A stretch of DNA of 64,000 bases from Galaxea fascicularis (GCA_948470475.1 OX419346.1:124001-188000), one strand, 5' to 3'. Positions 53,050-64,000 are shown, counted from the stretch's first letter. Program-made: numbers and translations. Notes: generated by a model not told the origin, from the letters alone.

Positions 53050-55600
53050 ACAAGGCTAGCGCTCTGGTGACAACGAAGAAAATACCCTTTGCACATACAA
53101 ACAATAAAAGTTGCTTTCTGACCAAAATGGAGAAAATTGAGGTACTTTACCAATTCCTATACTTTCAGTATTCCTGTTGTAATTTCTCATGAAAAAACGG
53201 TATTTTCTCGGATTTTTAGCGCGCATAAAGAATGGAAGTGTTTGTGAAAAACGCAAGGGCTCACGTGGCCAAGGGAAAATTCAAACAATAGACATTGCTT
53301 CATTAGCAACATGGAGCAAGATTCAGGTACTTTCGCGTAAGATGCACAAGACCACCTTCAAGCTCATTAACCAACTTCTACTGTTTAATTATTCATATCG
53401 TTACTTCTATTTTCACATGGAGATTTTCTTCATTTTTTCTAGCCCGCGATAAAAGAAAGTAACCACATAAATATATGTGATACAAATGAGAGCGCTAGAG
53501 CTCTTGTAATAAGACAGAAAATCTCCTTAGAATATTCAAACAATAGAAATTGGTCAATGAGCAAAATTGAGCAAAATTGAGGTACTTTGGTAAAGGGGCT
53601 GGAAGTCAAGTTTTAAGCTCATTAAGCAATTTCTATTGTTTCAATATTCATATCGTAATTTCTCTTTCAAAATCAGGATTTTCTTGGATTTTTGTTGCTC
53701 GCTATAAAAAAGGGGATGAAATGAACATGTGGTCCAAGTCACAACGCTAGAGCTCTTATACTAACGGAGAAAATCGCCTATGAATATTCAAACAATAGAA
53801 ATTGGTCAATGAGCAAAATGGAGCAAAATTGAGGTACTTTGGTAAAGGGGCTGGAAGTCAAGTTTTAAACTCATTAAGCAATTTCTATTGTTTCAATATT
53901 CATATCGTAATTTCTCTTTCAAAATCAGGATTTTCTTGGAGTTTTCTTGCTCGCTATAAAAAAAAGGAAGGAATGAACATGTGGTCCAAGTTACAACGCT
54001 AGAGCTCTTATATTAACGGAGAAAATCGCCTATGAATATTCAAACAATATATAGAAATTGGTCAATGAGCAAAATGGAGCAAAATTGAGGTACTTTGGTA
54101 AAGGGGCTGGAAGTCAAGTTTTAAGCTCATTAAGCAATTTCTATTGTTTCAATATTCATATCGTAATTTCTCTTTCAAAATGAGGATTTTCTTGGATTTT
54201 TGTTGCTCGCTATAAAAAAGGGGATGAAATGAATATGTGGTCCAAGTTACAACGCTAGAGCTCTTACATTAACGGAGAAAATCGCCTATGAATATTCAAA
54301 CAATAGAAATTGGCCAATGAGCAAAATGGAGCAAAATTGAGGTACTTTGGTAAAGGGGCTGGAAGTCAAGTTTTAAGCTTATTAAGCAATTTCTATTGTT
54401 TCAATATTGATATCGTAATTTCTCTTTCAAAATCAGGATTTTCTTGGAGTTTTCTCTCTCGCTATAAAGAACGGGATGAAATGAACATATGGTCCAAGTT
54501 CCAACGCTAGAGCTCTTATATTAACGGAGAAAATCGCCTATGAATATTCAAACAATAGAAATTGGTCAATGAGCAAAATGGAGCAAAATTGAGGTACTTT
54601 GGTAAAGGGGCTGGAAGTCAAGTTTTAAGCTCATTAAGCAATTTCTATTGTTTCAATATTCATATCGTAATTTCTCTTTCAAAATCAGGATTTTCTTGGA
54701 GTTTTCTTGCTCGCTATAAAAAAGGGGATGAAATGAACATGTGGTCCAAGTCACAACGCTAGAGCTCTTATATTAACGGAGAAAATCGCCTATGAATAAT
54801 CAAACAATAGAAATTGGTCAATGAGCAAAATGGAGCAAAATTGAGGTACTTTGGTAAAGGGGCTGGAAGTCAAGTTTTAAGCTCATTAAGCAATTTCTAT
54901 TGTTTCAATATTCATATCGTAATTTCTCTTTCAAAATCAGGATTTTCTTGGAGTTTTCTCTCTCGCTATAAAAAAAGGGAAGGAATGAACATGTGGTCCA
55001 AGTTACAACGCTAGAGCTCTTATATTAACGGAGAAAATCGCCTATGAATATTCAAACAATAGAAATTGGTCAATGAGCAAAATGGAGCAAAATTGAGGTA
55101 CTTTGGTAAAGGGGCTGGAAGTCAAGTTTTAAACTCATTAAGCAATTTCTATTGTTTTAATATTGATATCGTAATTTCTCTTTCAAAATGAGGATTTTCT
55201 TGGAGTTTTCTTGCTCGCTATAAAAAAGGGGATGAAATGAACATGTGGTCCAAGTTACAACGTTAGAGCTCTTACATTAACGGAGAAAATCGCCTATGAA
55301 TATTCGAACAATAGAAATTGGTCAATGAGCAAATCGGAGCAAAATTTAAGTACTTTGGCATAGGATGTGCAAGGTTACTTTTAAGCTCATTAACCAGCTT
55401 TTATTGTTTTTATATTCATGCCTTTATTTTTCTTTCAAAAAGGGAATTTTCCTCCTTTTTTCTAGCTCATCTATAAGAACGTGATTATATGAATGTGGTA
55501 CAAATAACAGCGCTACAGGTCTTGTAATAAGGGAAAAAGTTTCTTTCGATTATTCAAACAATGTTCAATGAGCAAATTGGGGCAAAATTGAGGTTCTAAG
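53050..55600. repeat. Satellite of ~252-bp units, about 7 good copies plus degenerate edges
   Basis: The marker gaggtactttggtaaagg occurs at 53579, 53831, 54087, 54339, 54591, 54843 and 55095: spacings 252, 256, 252, 252, 252, 252. Degenerate units are recognisable at about 53135, 53330, 55345 and 55590. Units share aaaggggctggaagtcaag, a tataaaaaa block and an acgctagagctctta block. Each unit also has two 25-bp arms that are inverse to one another apart from one base (for example 54135-54159 and 54288-54312). The extra 4 bp in one unit is a tata insertion near 54047. The open frames of 66 codons in successive units reflect the repeat and are not genes. Divergence is low in the centre and higher at the edges, as expected for amplification by unequal exchange. 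Confidence 0.92.
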
Positions 55601-57721
55601 GCAAAAGATGTGCACGGTTGATTTTTTCTATTTAAAGGGGGATTTTCTTTGATGTTTTGCTCCCATTGTAAAGAATGGAAATGCGTGAATCGGTGAAGTA
55701 ATCGTGACCGCATTATAGGTCTTGTGACAACGACGAAAATTGCCTTTGAGTGAAATTTTTTCTCTCTGCAGGAATTGTTAGGGAAGGAAGGGAGGGGAGG
55801 GTACGTATGGGTAAGAGAAGGTATGGCAGGGTGAACAAGGGCGTGGAATATGTGGGTATGTCGAAAGTCCCTACATAAATATTTGGAAGACGTGAAGGAT
55901 TCGCGGGGAAGGATTTCTCTGAAAAGCCTTTTCCGATATAAAAGGAACAAAGATCAGCAGTGAGTTCTGTTTTTATTTTCTTTTACAAGCATTTCAACAA
56001 TTTACAACAACAAAAATAAGAAAGTGACCCTCCAATTCCATAGTGTTTATCCAGCTGGCAGTTAGCCTGAAATAAAAGAAACATAAGCGTGTAGACAGAT
56101 AAAATAGGAGTGCAGTTCATTTTTACCCGAAAATGTCATGGTTGAGTCATGTTTGTGCATTTCGTCTATTTGTCTTCCTTATTCGGAGTCCGATCTTTTC
56201 ATCAAATAAACCCGTTAAGTCTGCACCTGCATAGGACACTCGGAGGGGCCTAACGTTCCTCTCCGATATGTTTAAATTCTTTTTCCTCATCCTAATTTTA
56301 CTTGAATCAGAAAAATTGCCAAACAACAATCTAATGAGCCAATGAACGGTAAAAAATGGACATAAATTATCTGGTCGGGAAGATTTGAATGGTTTGTTAA
56401 GTGCAGATGGCGTTGACAGCCTTAGAGACTGGATTTTATAAGTGATAAGCTTAAATTAAGTCTTCTGTGTATACTCACAATTGTGGTATATACGTAGGCA
56501 TACCGATCCCGCGGTTGTAAAACACAACAGGAATACCACAACGCCAGCGCAAACTATTTCAATGAATGTCAGTAATTCCGCATGCGCCGAATCCTGTGAA
56601 TCATCACGATTATCTTCCGCTTTTCTTCAGTCAGGTTGGATCTTTCTTTCCTTGTTTTCTTCAAAACCATTTCTTAACAGGGCAACATTATTCCAACGGA
56701 TTTCTGCGGGCTTTATTAGGAAGTGAGCGGTATTTTAGGAAAGCAAAGGAAAGGAAAGGAAAAAGGAAAGGAGCAAGGAGAGTGAAAACAGACGTGTTAC
56801 TTTTACAATTCTATTGTGGTTAGATCGGACGTCAGCTTGTAAATGTCCTCCGTGGGGTATTTGTTTCAGTGCCTTGTTGAGATGCTCGAACGCGTTTCGC
56901 GATTTTTGGTCCTTTGCCGGGGAAGTGACCGCTCTCTTTTGTTCTGTGACGAAATTTGTTCCGATCTTCCCTTGTAGAATCCTCCTCGCTTGTCTCAGAT
57001 TCACCCTTATCAGCTGGAAGCATTAAGTCTGCTTGATCTTTACTGCCGGATTGAATCTGAAAATTAACGGCTAGTCCCATCGAAGTAGCTTATCTTCATG
57101 TGCTAAATACTTTGAGATGCTTTGCTGTTAAATCTAAATGGTGAGCCTGTCACTAACAATCAAAAGAAGGATAAGTAATGCTTTGGCAAACAATCCGGTT
57201 ACCAGTAATTCAATTGAAAATGCGTCACTTCCAATGAGGCTGGTGACCTTGAGTTGTACCCCTTTGGTCCCAGTTCCCGCGCGAGCGGCCAAGCACGTCG
57301 TTAAAAAATGCTCCAAAGAAAACGATTTTTAAATCAAATTAATTTTTTCGTAAGAAAAACGATCATTTCTTTTACACTTCATTATTCAATAAAAACGCCG
57401 ACGAAAAATTCATTTTTGTCACACTATTAAATTGAACACCCATGCGCGTGCAAGACGCTCTTGAATGTCTTGAACTCTTAAGCAATGAATGTTCTTTGTC
57501 AGAAATTTGTTGCGCTGTTGTCTAGCAACTGCGTCCGTCCTACATTTTGTACATTTTGAGGGAAACCATAGTGTCAATTAAATTATCACTCATATTGTGG
57601 TGAAAGATGAATGAAAAGCGAGAGCAGACTCGACCATTACTTTCGGACTTTTCACGTCATCATATTTTTGTGCTATCCGAGGTTTTTTGCGAGGTTTTCG
57701 CGAAATCCTTCAGAATCAGTT
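55601..57721. other. Intergenic; possible unrecognised minus-strand exons
   Basis: No gene can be assigned. A minus-strand open stretch at about 56612-56478 encodes one strongly hydrophobic span (LLTFIEIVCAGVVVFLLCF) followed by a GTGAGT donor-like site. Another at about 57055-56832 is open in two frames and is charged (ESETSEEDSTREDR in one). The two might be exons of a membrane protein, but the acceptor upstream of the hydrophobic piece is purine-rich and I could not join them in phase. Confidence 0.3.
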
Positions 57722-57855
57722 CAGGCGCGGATCCAAGATTTTTTAATGGGGGGTGGCTGATACAGTCGACCACCAAACTATACTATATTTTTTGGGGCCC
57801 ATGCATGTATTTCCTTTTTTTCAACGTATCGAGGATCCCCCTGGATCCGCCCCTG
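57722..57855. mobile_element. 134-bp MITE with 6-bp target duplication (family 6)
   Basis: Left end caggcgcggatcca, right end tggatccgcccctg: imperfect inverted repeats. It is flanked on both sides by tcagtt (57716-57721 and 57856-57861), a 6-bp target-site duplication. No coding capacity. Confidence 0.82.
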
Positions 57856-57861
57856 TCAGTT

Positions 57862-59329
57862 TGGTTCGAGGTTACAGCAATACAAACGAAACCAATTTTT
57901 CAGAGGGACGCATGCAAATATTTATTCTTTCAATTAACAGTAAACCTGCGAAAAAAAATTACGCATTCAAAGAAAAAGCTGTGGTCGAATCAGTTGAAAT
58001 CAGTGGGATAAGACTCTATACAAGAGTAGCTCCTACCTTTGCAACTTCTGAACACAAGAAAACCGAGTAGAAACAATACTTTCTTCCTTTCCATTTTAGC
58101 GTTGAATTAACGCATGCGGATAATCCATCGCAATTTCGAGGGAAAATAAAAAACTTTCGTTACAAAGGCGCAGTTTATTTCAGCTCGGGCACTCTGACGC
58201 GCGCAAATTTCCAACATAAGTAACGCAAAATCTCCAAGTAGACATTGTCGCAGAACCGTAACAGATAGCTCATACGGATTCAAAGTCAAATTTGTCTTTA
58301 AGAGTTGGTGAATGTCTGCTATCCTATCTACAAGAACATACTTCACTATGAAGACAGTTCAGGTCTACCTGAAATGTAAGCCACGCCGGTCATCTTTTTT
58401 TCCAGACCAGAACTATTGCTCTTCTGCGCATGATTTTTCACACTTATTCATTCCTTTCAGCATGCGCATGCGTGGCTACATAGCCTCATGGACAGTCGAA
58501 GAAAGTGGGGGACACTACAGTGGTAAGAACTTAAAGAAAAACCTCAAGAAAGGCAGTGACGTCAAAATTACCGTGTTTCAGTTAACACATATCACAGAAA
58601 AAATACTTCATTTAGTAGAACTACAAGAAATATTCTTGGTCTTCCTCGGTATCTCCTGAAATTTACTATGAGAGTTGGTGTGAATGTCCTGATGCATTAA
58701 TGGCGACATTAATTTTGTCACGTGACAGCTGAATTTTTCTTCACCTGGCATCAGTATTGTCAAAAGTTTACTGAATTGATTTGAACCTAGTGTGAGTGTT
58801 ATAAGGAAAAATTCCTACAATAGTCTCGCCTCAAATCTGGGAGTTGCAAGTCATCTGTCATGCTAACTAACAGCACTAGTTTGCCTCTTCAACAGAAACG
58901 TTAACTCAAAATTGAGTTACAGTAAAGTCAACTTGAAGTACATTCAAAGCAACCTGCTCAGGTATAGTCCATGTGAAGCCTCTTGTTTATTCACCCATTT
59001 GTTGGTCAGTTTATCCTTTATGCATCTGACAAAGCAAGAAAAAAGAAGGCCTAAAAAGATATCAGGCTTTAAGCTTTCTGGATATTTGAGTTTTAAAATC
59101 TGCTGGAACCTGTCTATAGATACATCTACCACAAAACTGACAGTAAACATTTAATGGTTGTTATTGCTGCATTCTTCAAAATAAGATACATCTTTTGTGA
59201 GCAAAATCTTGAAATGTGAAAGTTAAAATGAAATTTGTTAAGAAGTAGTTCTTTCTTTTTCAAACAGCAAATCTAACAATCTAAACCTGAACTTAAGAGA
59301 ATGAAGATTATCAAGACAAATCAAACCAC
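57862..59329. other. Intergenic, no gene recognised
   Basis: Open frames on both strands (58107-58346 minus, 58312-58659 plus) show no domain and no convincing splice partner. No clear repeats. Confidence 0.45.
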
Positions 59330-62117
59330 TTATGTTCTCACAGGTGTTCTTCTGAGGCCGTACTCTGTATACACTTGTGAAACTACAACTCCTGCAAGTG
59401 CAACACAAGATGCTATGCTGCCATACACAACAGACACATGAACACTCTTGGTGTACCAGTTTGAATAAAAGCCAAGACCAAGGGTGATGCAAGCGACAAT
59501 GAAAACTAAAGAACCACAAACAGCATGTAGCTGCTTCAACTGACTGGGCTTCAATTTCTTTGCAAGTGGAAGCTTGGAGTACATAACACCAACACCCTGT
59601 AGAGACTGTAGACAGATTAGAATAACTGTGCTAAGCCCCAAAAGTCCATGCCAGCTTTTAAAATGAGGTTTGTTATACATATTCTTGTTGGAGTAGATTG
59701 CAGCAAATCCTCCCAGTGCAAAGACCACAGCTGATGTTTGTAAGATCCAGTGGAAATTGACCTTAGTGGCTCGAGGTGAAGACAAGATTAGAGAACTTTG
59801 TGGTGAAAACATCAGGATCGCCTCAACCATGAGGAAGGCAAACTGAAGTTTAATAAAGATGGAAAAAGTTACGGATAGCTATTCAATCAAGGCATAAAAC
59901 AAAATAGTTTCCTCAAAACTGAACAACATAATGACAACATCTTTTATTTAAACACGGTGGGTTTTAAGGCTAATATAGCTTACTGAAGTTTAATTAAGAT
60001 GGAAAAAGTTACAGACAGCAGTTCAAGCAAGATGTAAAACAAAATAGATTCCTTAAAAGTGCATGTGCTAAGGTTTAAATTAGTTTTTGATATGAAATTT
60101 TTCTATCTTGTTTGAACTTGAATTTTCTTTGTTACAGATAACATCAACATTAAAACTATAACGAGTAGGAATAGTCCATCTAGTTTGAAAAATTTGACCC
60201 AAAAATAAAATTGTGACACAACTGGTACATACCACATGACAGGAAATACTAGGAGCCAAAAAATTTCGTGATTTTGGGAGGGTATAATTTGTAATACATT
60301 ATTTTCATTAATGCGGAGGACTTGTAGATTTTAGCTAACTTCCTTTTTAATTTCCTGTAGTAAGGTCTGTTGCATGAAATTGCATACTCACACTGAGGAC
60401 CATAAGGGTAGGGTGCCAGGAAAAAAGACCTGAAAAGGAACAACATAAACTAGCTTACAGATGAACTAATGATTTTGTCGAGAACTGAAAAAGTATGTAG
60501 AAATAAAACAAATTTCTACTCAAAGCAAACCAAGAAATCTTAAAACTGAAACAGTTAAGTGCAAGAAACCATGTACGACAGTCAAACCAACTCAATAATT
60601 TGGTATTATCAACAGAGTTGATAAATGTAAATTGACCACCGTACAGGGATTCTAAAAGCTGACATTTCAAGCGTTAGCCCTTCATCAGAGCGAATCCAAA
60701 CGAATAACAGATATAGAAAGATTAAATTTTCCTGGAGTTTCACAGGCAAGTTGTGATCTTTCACAGCAAACCATTGACCTTCAAATTACTGGATCAGGAG
60801 CTCTACCACTGAACCATGGGAAACCTGTGGGAATTGGGTCATTAGGATCAATATTATTGATGTCAATCTGATATCATACTGTAGGACTTCCAAACATCAT
60901 CTAATACACTTTAAACAGCATGACACAAGCTGTGTCCTCAGCCTCGTAAGACTTACAAAAATGCATATACTCATCATTGCTCTGTGCTTACAAAAGCTTA
61001 AGTTATCAGTGTTAATAAGAAAGTAAAATCATTTTGCACTTGTGATGGTTCACACTTAGCTTAGCATATAAAAAAAGTAAACTTTTAATGTAGTACAACA
61101 GATTTCAATAATTATTATTATTGTCTATAAGCTCGTTCTTCAAGCAGTAAGCTTATCGGAAGTTTCTTCTCCACACCAAGCCGTTGGTTTATAAATGATC
61201 AACTCTCTTATAAATCGTTTTGAATGAATAATTACATTACATTTGTACTGCGTCATATTTCAAGATTTATTACACTCATTTTGAAATCACTCGTCATTCA
61301 TGAAATCTGATTGGCTTCCAAAAGTGCAATTTATGTTCAAATTGCACCATTTTTTGCTCTAAAGAGGGTCGTACAGGGGGGATCTCTCGCACAGTTCACG
61401 AACAGAAAAAACAGCGAATCATGGATCACGGATATCAAAATTTCATTTTCCCGAATCACGAAAATAAACAAGTCAGCTACTTTTTTTTCATAACCTTTTC
61501 TTACACGCTGGAAAGAGTGTTTGAAGAAAGCAAAATCGTGAAAGGATAAGTAATGGCTGCCTATCGGAAATCACATACCTAAAATCACTCTCGATAGACT
61601 ACTCTGACCATTCGTCCACTTCGCGTTTTAACTGCCCGAAAAAAAACCAAATCGTCTCAAGTCACGCAGAATATAGCAGTAAAATCACGAATATTCAAGT
61701 TCTTCACGGGTCACGCAAAACCTTAAGGTCACGGATCACGAAGAATACTTTATTAAATTCATGTTTCACGGAAAATGAAATCAGCTAATCACGCATCACG
61801 AGAATATCCCTTACGATCCTCTCTAAATCACACCTTTTTTTAAGCCCATCTAAATTCAAAACTGGTTTTCCTGAGGTGAACATTAAATGAGCTTAAATAT
61901 CAATATCGCCAAAAAGCTGTGTGATTTCAAAATGGGTGTAATAAAGTGGTAACTTACTGGTCCCTGGTTGAGCCAGCCATATCACTACCAAAGGGAGTCC
62001 CACAGCAATGATATGAACCATAATGAATACAAGACTCCTCTGAACGTTTCGAGTTTGCGTTTTCCCTGAATAATCCACTCCAGCTGTAGTTTCCTCTATG
62101 ATCAAGTCTTCTTTCAT
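59330..62117 (-). CDS. CYB561D2: Cytochrome b561 domain-containing protein 2-like transmembrane ferrireductase
   Basis: Three exons (-): 62117-61958, 60429-60392, 59842-59330; phases 1/1 and 0/0; 236 residues (human CYB561D2 222). It is a six-pass membrane protein of the cytochrome b561 family, thought to pass electrons from ascorbate across an internal membrane through two b haems. Exon 1 ends in the first span (VHIIAVGLPLVVIWLAQPG). The 38-nt exon 2 encodes LFSWHPTLMVLS with a haem histidine, continuing into exon 3 as FAFLMVEAILMFSPQSSL, the family hallmark. Further histidines lie in VNFHWILQT, SWHGLLGL and QLHAVCGS. The N-terminus is polar and cytosolic. D2 is preferred to D1 because of the order of the FSWHP and FSPQSSL blocks, but the two are close. 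Intron 1 contains a MITE with another element nested in it; the acceptor region of intron 2 is duplicated upstream. Confidence 0.9.
59841..60065. repeat. Tandem duplication spanning the CYB561D2 exon 3 acceptor
   Basis: 59841-59923 (actgaagtttaataaagatgg ... aaacaaaatag) is repeated at 59982-60065 with about 15% change. Read on the gene strand, both copies carry the ...aaacttcag acceptor sequence; only the first is followed by coding sequence. Confidence 0.82.
60590..60690 (-). repeat. Dispersed repeat end with CTGATGA...GAAA motif, Penelope-like
   Basis: On the minus strand the sequence reads gctctgatgaagggctaacg, then cttgaaatgtcagc, then a segment with tcaactctgttgataa and accaaatt. The last part recurs, inverted, at 25640-25700. 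CTGATGA followed by a possible short stem and GAAA recalls hammerhead ribozymes carried by Penelope-like elements; the stem here is imperfect. No reverse transcriptase is attached. Confidence 0.5.
61267..61944. mobile_element. MITE (family 1), interrupted copy in CYB561D2 intron 1
   Basis: Same family as 5418-5628. TIRs are ttattacactcattttg... (61267-61290) and its inverse (61921-61944). After removing the nested insertion and one target duplication, about 214 bp remain, against 211 bp in the intact copy. Its right end is only 12 bp from the 5' splice site of CYB561D2 exon 1 (intron begins at 61957). Confidence 0.85.
61364..61821. mobile_element. 458-bp element nested in the MITE, 6-bp TSD
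   Basis: Begins gagggtcgtacagg and ends ccttacgatcctc, short inverted termini. It is flanked by tctaaa at 61358-61363 and 61822-61827. The intact MITE at 5.4-5.6 kb has a single ctctaaatcac at this point, which confirms the insertion and the duplication. The interior repeats atcacgaa/cacgga-type words many times. Non-coding; family unknown. Confidence 0.87.
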
Positions 62118-62469
62118 AGCTGTCTTTGGTAACCAGGCCTTGTAGTTAAAAGTCCATACAGGCCTTTCGGTCCTCGCACATGATTTACAGAGAACGGTGC
62201 CACAAACAAGTTGGACAGAGGGGATACCGACCCATATTTAGTATATTCTAAGGTTTCTTAAAATTCAGAGGAACTTTCTCGTTTCTTGATCAATTAATTA
62301 GGCCATGATAGAAGAGGAAATTACCCAAGCTCACTTAGGGGTGGGTCATCCGAGAGAGCTAACTTATGCACCTATCAATGTTAAGCCGCAGCGGGGAAAA
62401 GGCCGGGCATAGGCGGGGGATTTGACCTCCCTTCAATTTTTCTGTTTAAATGCCCAACCCCAGGGATGT
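62118..62469. other. Upstream flank of CYB561D2
   Basis: Probable promoter region of the b561 gene on the minus strand; no motif I can name with confidence. Nothing else seen. Confidence 0.45.
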
Positions 62470-63275
62470 TATCATTGTTCAAAGGGGTATAAATTCCCAA
62501 CTAACGGTTAAAGTCAAATGTCTCATAGGGGTGTTTTGAACGTGTGCGAGGATCTGTGGGCCGGACGGAGACACGGATGGGAAGGCAGATGAGGTTGTTG
62601 ATTGACTTACAGCAGCCAGATGTCTCCTGCACTCAAGTGCCTCCCATCCAATGGTATCTCTCATTTGTGTTACACTGATGTATCTCGAATGATCCCCAGT
62701 GACGAACCTCAGGGCACTGCGTTGTACCGCTTCGATATATACGATATCTCGTAGGGGGGCCCACGCAGGTGTGCATATTCAGCTCTTGGTCTGACTAGGG
62801 AGTTATGAGCCTGTTCTTTGACCTTAGAGCTACAGTGGGAAACATTTCGGCGCAAGAGCCCCAAGATTTTTGTCGCCTTTGCTTTAAGCTCTCCTAAATG
62901 ACTTTCCCACTGTAGGTCGTCCTGTATGATTATGCCAAGATGTTCGCGGCTGGAGATATTCTTTAGTTTGTGTTTCTGGATGTAGTAGCATGCTGGTCGG
63001 TCCACGGTAGAACGTGTGATGGTCATGTTGTTGCATTTGGTTAAGTTAAAGTTCATTTGCCAGGTATTTGACCAAGTTGATAATCGTTCGATGTCGGTTT
63101 GGAAAGACGAAATATCATCTTGAGTAGTTATTTCCGAGTACATTACTGCATCATCTGCAAACAATTTGATATTGGAATGTTTGGTCTTAATTAACTGAGG
63201 GATCGGGGAGAGGGGAAGGGGGAAGAGAGAGAGAGACTGAAATTTCATCTTCTTCCCTATCCTCCCCACTCTCCT
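62470..63275 (-). pseudogene. 5'-truncated non-LTR retrotransposon, C-terminal reverse transcriptase remnant
   Basis: Reading on the minus strand from 63275: KLFADDAVMYSEI contains the (F/Y)xDD catalytic box, then FNLTKCNNMTI, LGIIIQDDLQWESHL and a thumb region (KATKILGLLRRNVSHCSS). The frame breaks near 62709. The remaining C-terminal RT-adjacent part (MRDTIGWEALECRRHLAAV) continues in another frame to 62479. The motifs match jockey/CR1-like LINEs. The 5' portion, including the endonuclease, is absent. A polypurine stretch at 63215-63240 marks the truncated edge. It is a dead copy. Confidence 0.8.
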
Positions 63276-64000
63276 GTTTTTATTTCGCCTCTCGATTCAG
63301 CTGAACTGTAATGATAAAGATCAGGTACATGTTCCTCAGTAAAAGAATGTATAGAAACCAGACTAGTATTGTGGAATAAAGGGAAACTTATAGGCCTGCT
63401 GACTTTAGGAATTTAGTTTTAAAAACATACTATAAGTCTGGAAAATTTGAGAGAAACGAACATGTCAAAGGAATATAAATTTGCATACGATTTGTTTTGT
63501 AAACAAAACCTAACAAAGCTACAATAGCTGTCTCAACACAGCAGTGAATAATTCGGTAACGCGGTTAGGTAGTTCCCACACCCGGGAATCTGTTTTGGTT
63601 TTAGGAGATAATGGTCGCGAAATTGAATATTTTTTTGCTTTATTTCCAGAAACCGGGCTTATCTGAAACAGAGCTGGTGACTAGAAAGAATGCTTGATCG
63701 CCGAATAGAAAGAATAGAAAGCCATTAAAAGGTTTTGTGTCAATTTCGGCGTGACTGATTGTAGCAAGCCATGGCCCTTGCAAATAGCGTTCCAAGGTTA
63801 TTTGTTTCGGTAGCTCTGTTTTCTCTCCAAAGCCTTTCACTCAAGCAAATCCAGTCACCACTTCAAAATAAGAGCCACATTTGATCACTCTGGTGAATAA
63901 GCGAGAATTATTTCCTTCGCTTGAATGTTAGAACAGGTAATCACAAATAAAGGAAGAACAACAGGGTGATATGCGTTACGCTGTGATTGGACAGACTGTC
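63276..64000. other. Intergenic end of window, no feature recognised
   Basis: AT-rich; no open frame or repeat I can assign. A gene could continue beyond the window edge, but nothing here supports one. Confidence 0.45.

Noticed and set aside
53520..55360. Regularly spaced repeats considered as a CRISPR-like array or as a multi-copy gene family
   Set aside because: Units are about 252 bp and repeated throughout, with no unique spacers. The repeated 66-codon frames change with the repeat and show no coding constraint.

Overview
The window looks like animal nuclear DNA from an anthozoan cnidarian, most likely a stony coral. This is inferred from the mix of AT-rich, intron-dense housekeeping genes, a single-exon rhodopsin-type GPCR, a secreted two-ShK-domain gene, a secreted fibrinogen-like gene of the kind seen in coral skeletal-matrix proteins, and many short inverted-repeat (MITE-like) elements and tRNA-derived SINEs. 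No bacterial or organellar genes are visible. I built exon-intron models by hand from splice-site consensus, phase continuity and family knowledge.

Layout. 1-3.8 kb: nothing recognisable. 3.81-4.66 kb (+): intronless class A GPCR. 4.7-8.6 kb: non-coding, with a 211-bp MITE and a foldback. 8.59-12.03 kb (-): LAP2/thymopoietin-like inner nuclear membrane protein with a LEM-like and a LEM domain. 12.23-26.53 kb (+): DNAJC2/zuotin, 18 exons, whose intron 2 carries a ~3.15-kb terminal-inverted-repeat element and a tRNA-derived SINE. 27.65-31.13 kb (-): secreted protein with two ShK domains; a decayed GPCR fragment sits in one intron. 31.74-33.55 kb: a compact element that encodes only a tyrosine recombinase and has DIRS-type ends plus an internal complementary region. 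34.40-36.80 kb (-): secreted fibrinogen-like protein. 38.39-45.01 kb (-): ADHFE1, 14 exons. 45.36-52.16 kb (+): METAP2, 13 exons. 53.0-55.6 kb: a ~252-bp satellite. 55.6-59.3 kb: no confident gene. 59.33-62.12 kb (-): cytochrome b561 domain protein (CYB561D2-like), 3 exons. 62.47-63.27 kb (-): remnant of a non-LTR reverse transcriptase.

Gene organisation. Two pairs of housekeeping genes are head to head over short shared intergenic regions: LAP2-like/DNAJC2 (204 bp) and ADHFE1/METAP2 (347 bp). Both carry an AAGATGGC-type (YY1-like) motif near the plus-strand start. The named proteins do not form one pathway: DNAJC2 and METAP2 both act at the ribosome exit on nascent chains, ADHFE1 is mitochondrial, the LAP2-like protein is nuclear-envelope, and CYB561D2 is a membrane haem protein.

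The best candidate for something undescribed is the 1.8-kb recombinase element at 31739-33550. Its internal complementary region joins the complements of its own two ends back to back, as in DIRS retrotransposons, but no reverse transcriptase or RNase H is present. Other points worth checking are a cnidarian protein with the LAP2-type double LEM architecture, a nested transposon insertion with its empty site elsewhere in the window, and a satellite whose unit contains 25-bp inverted arms.
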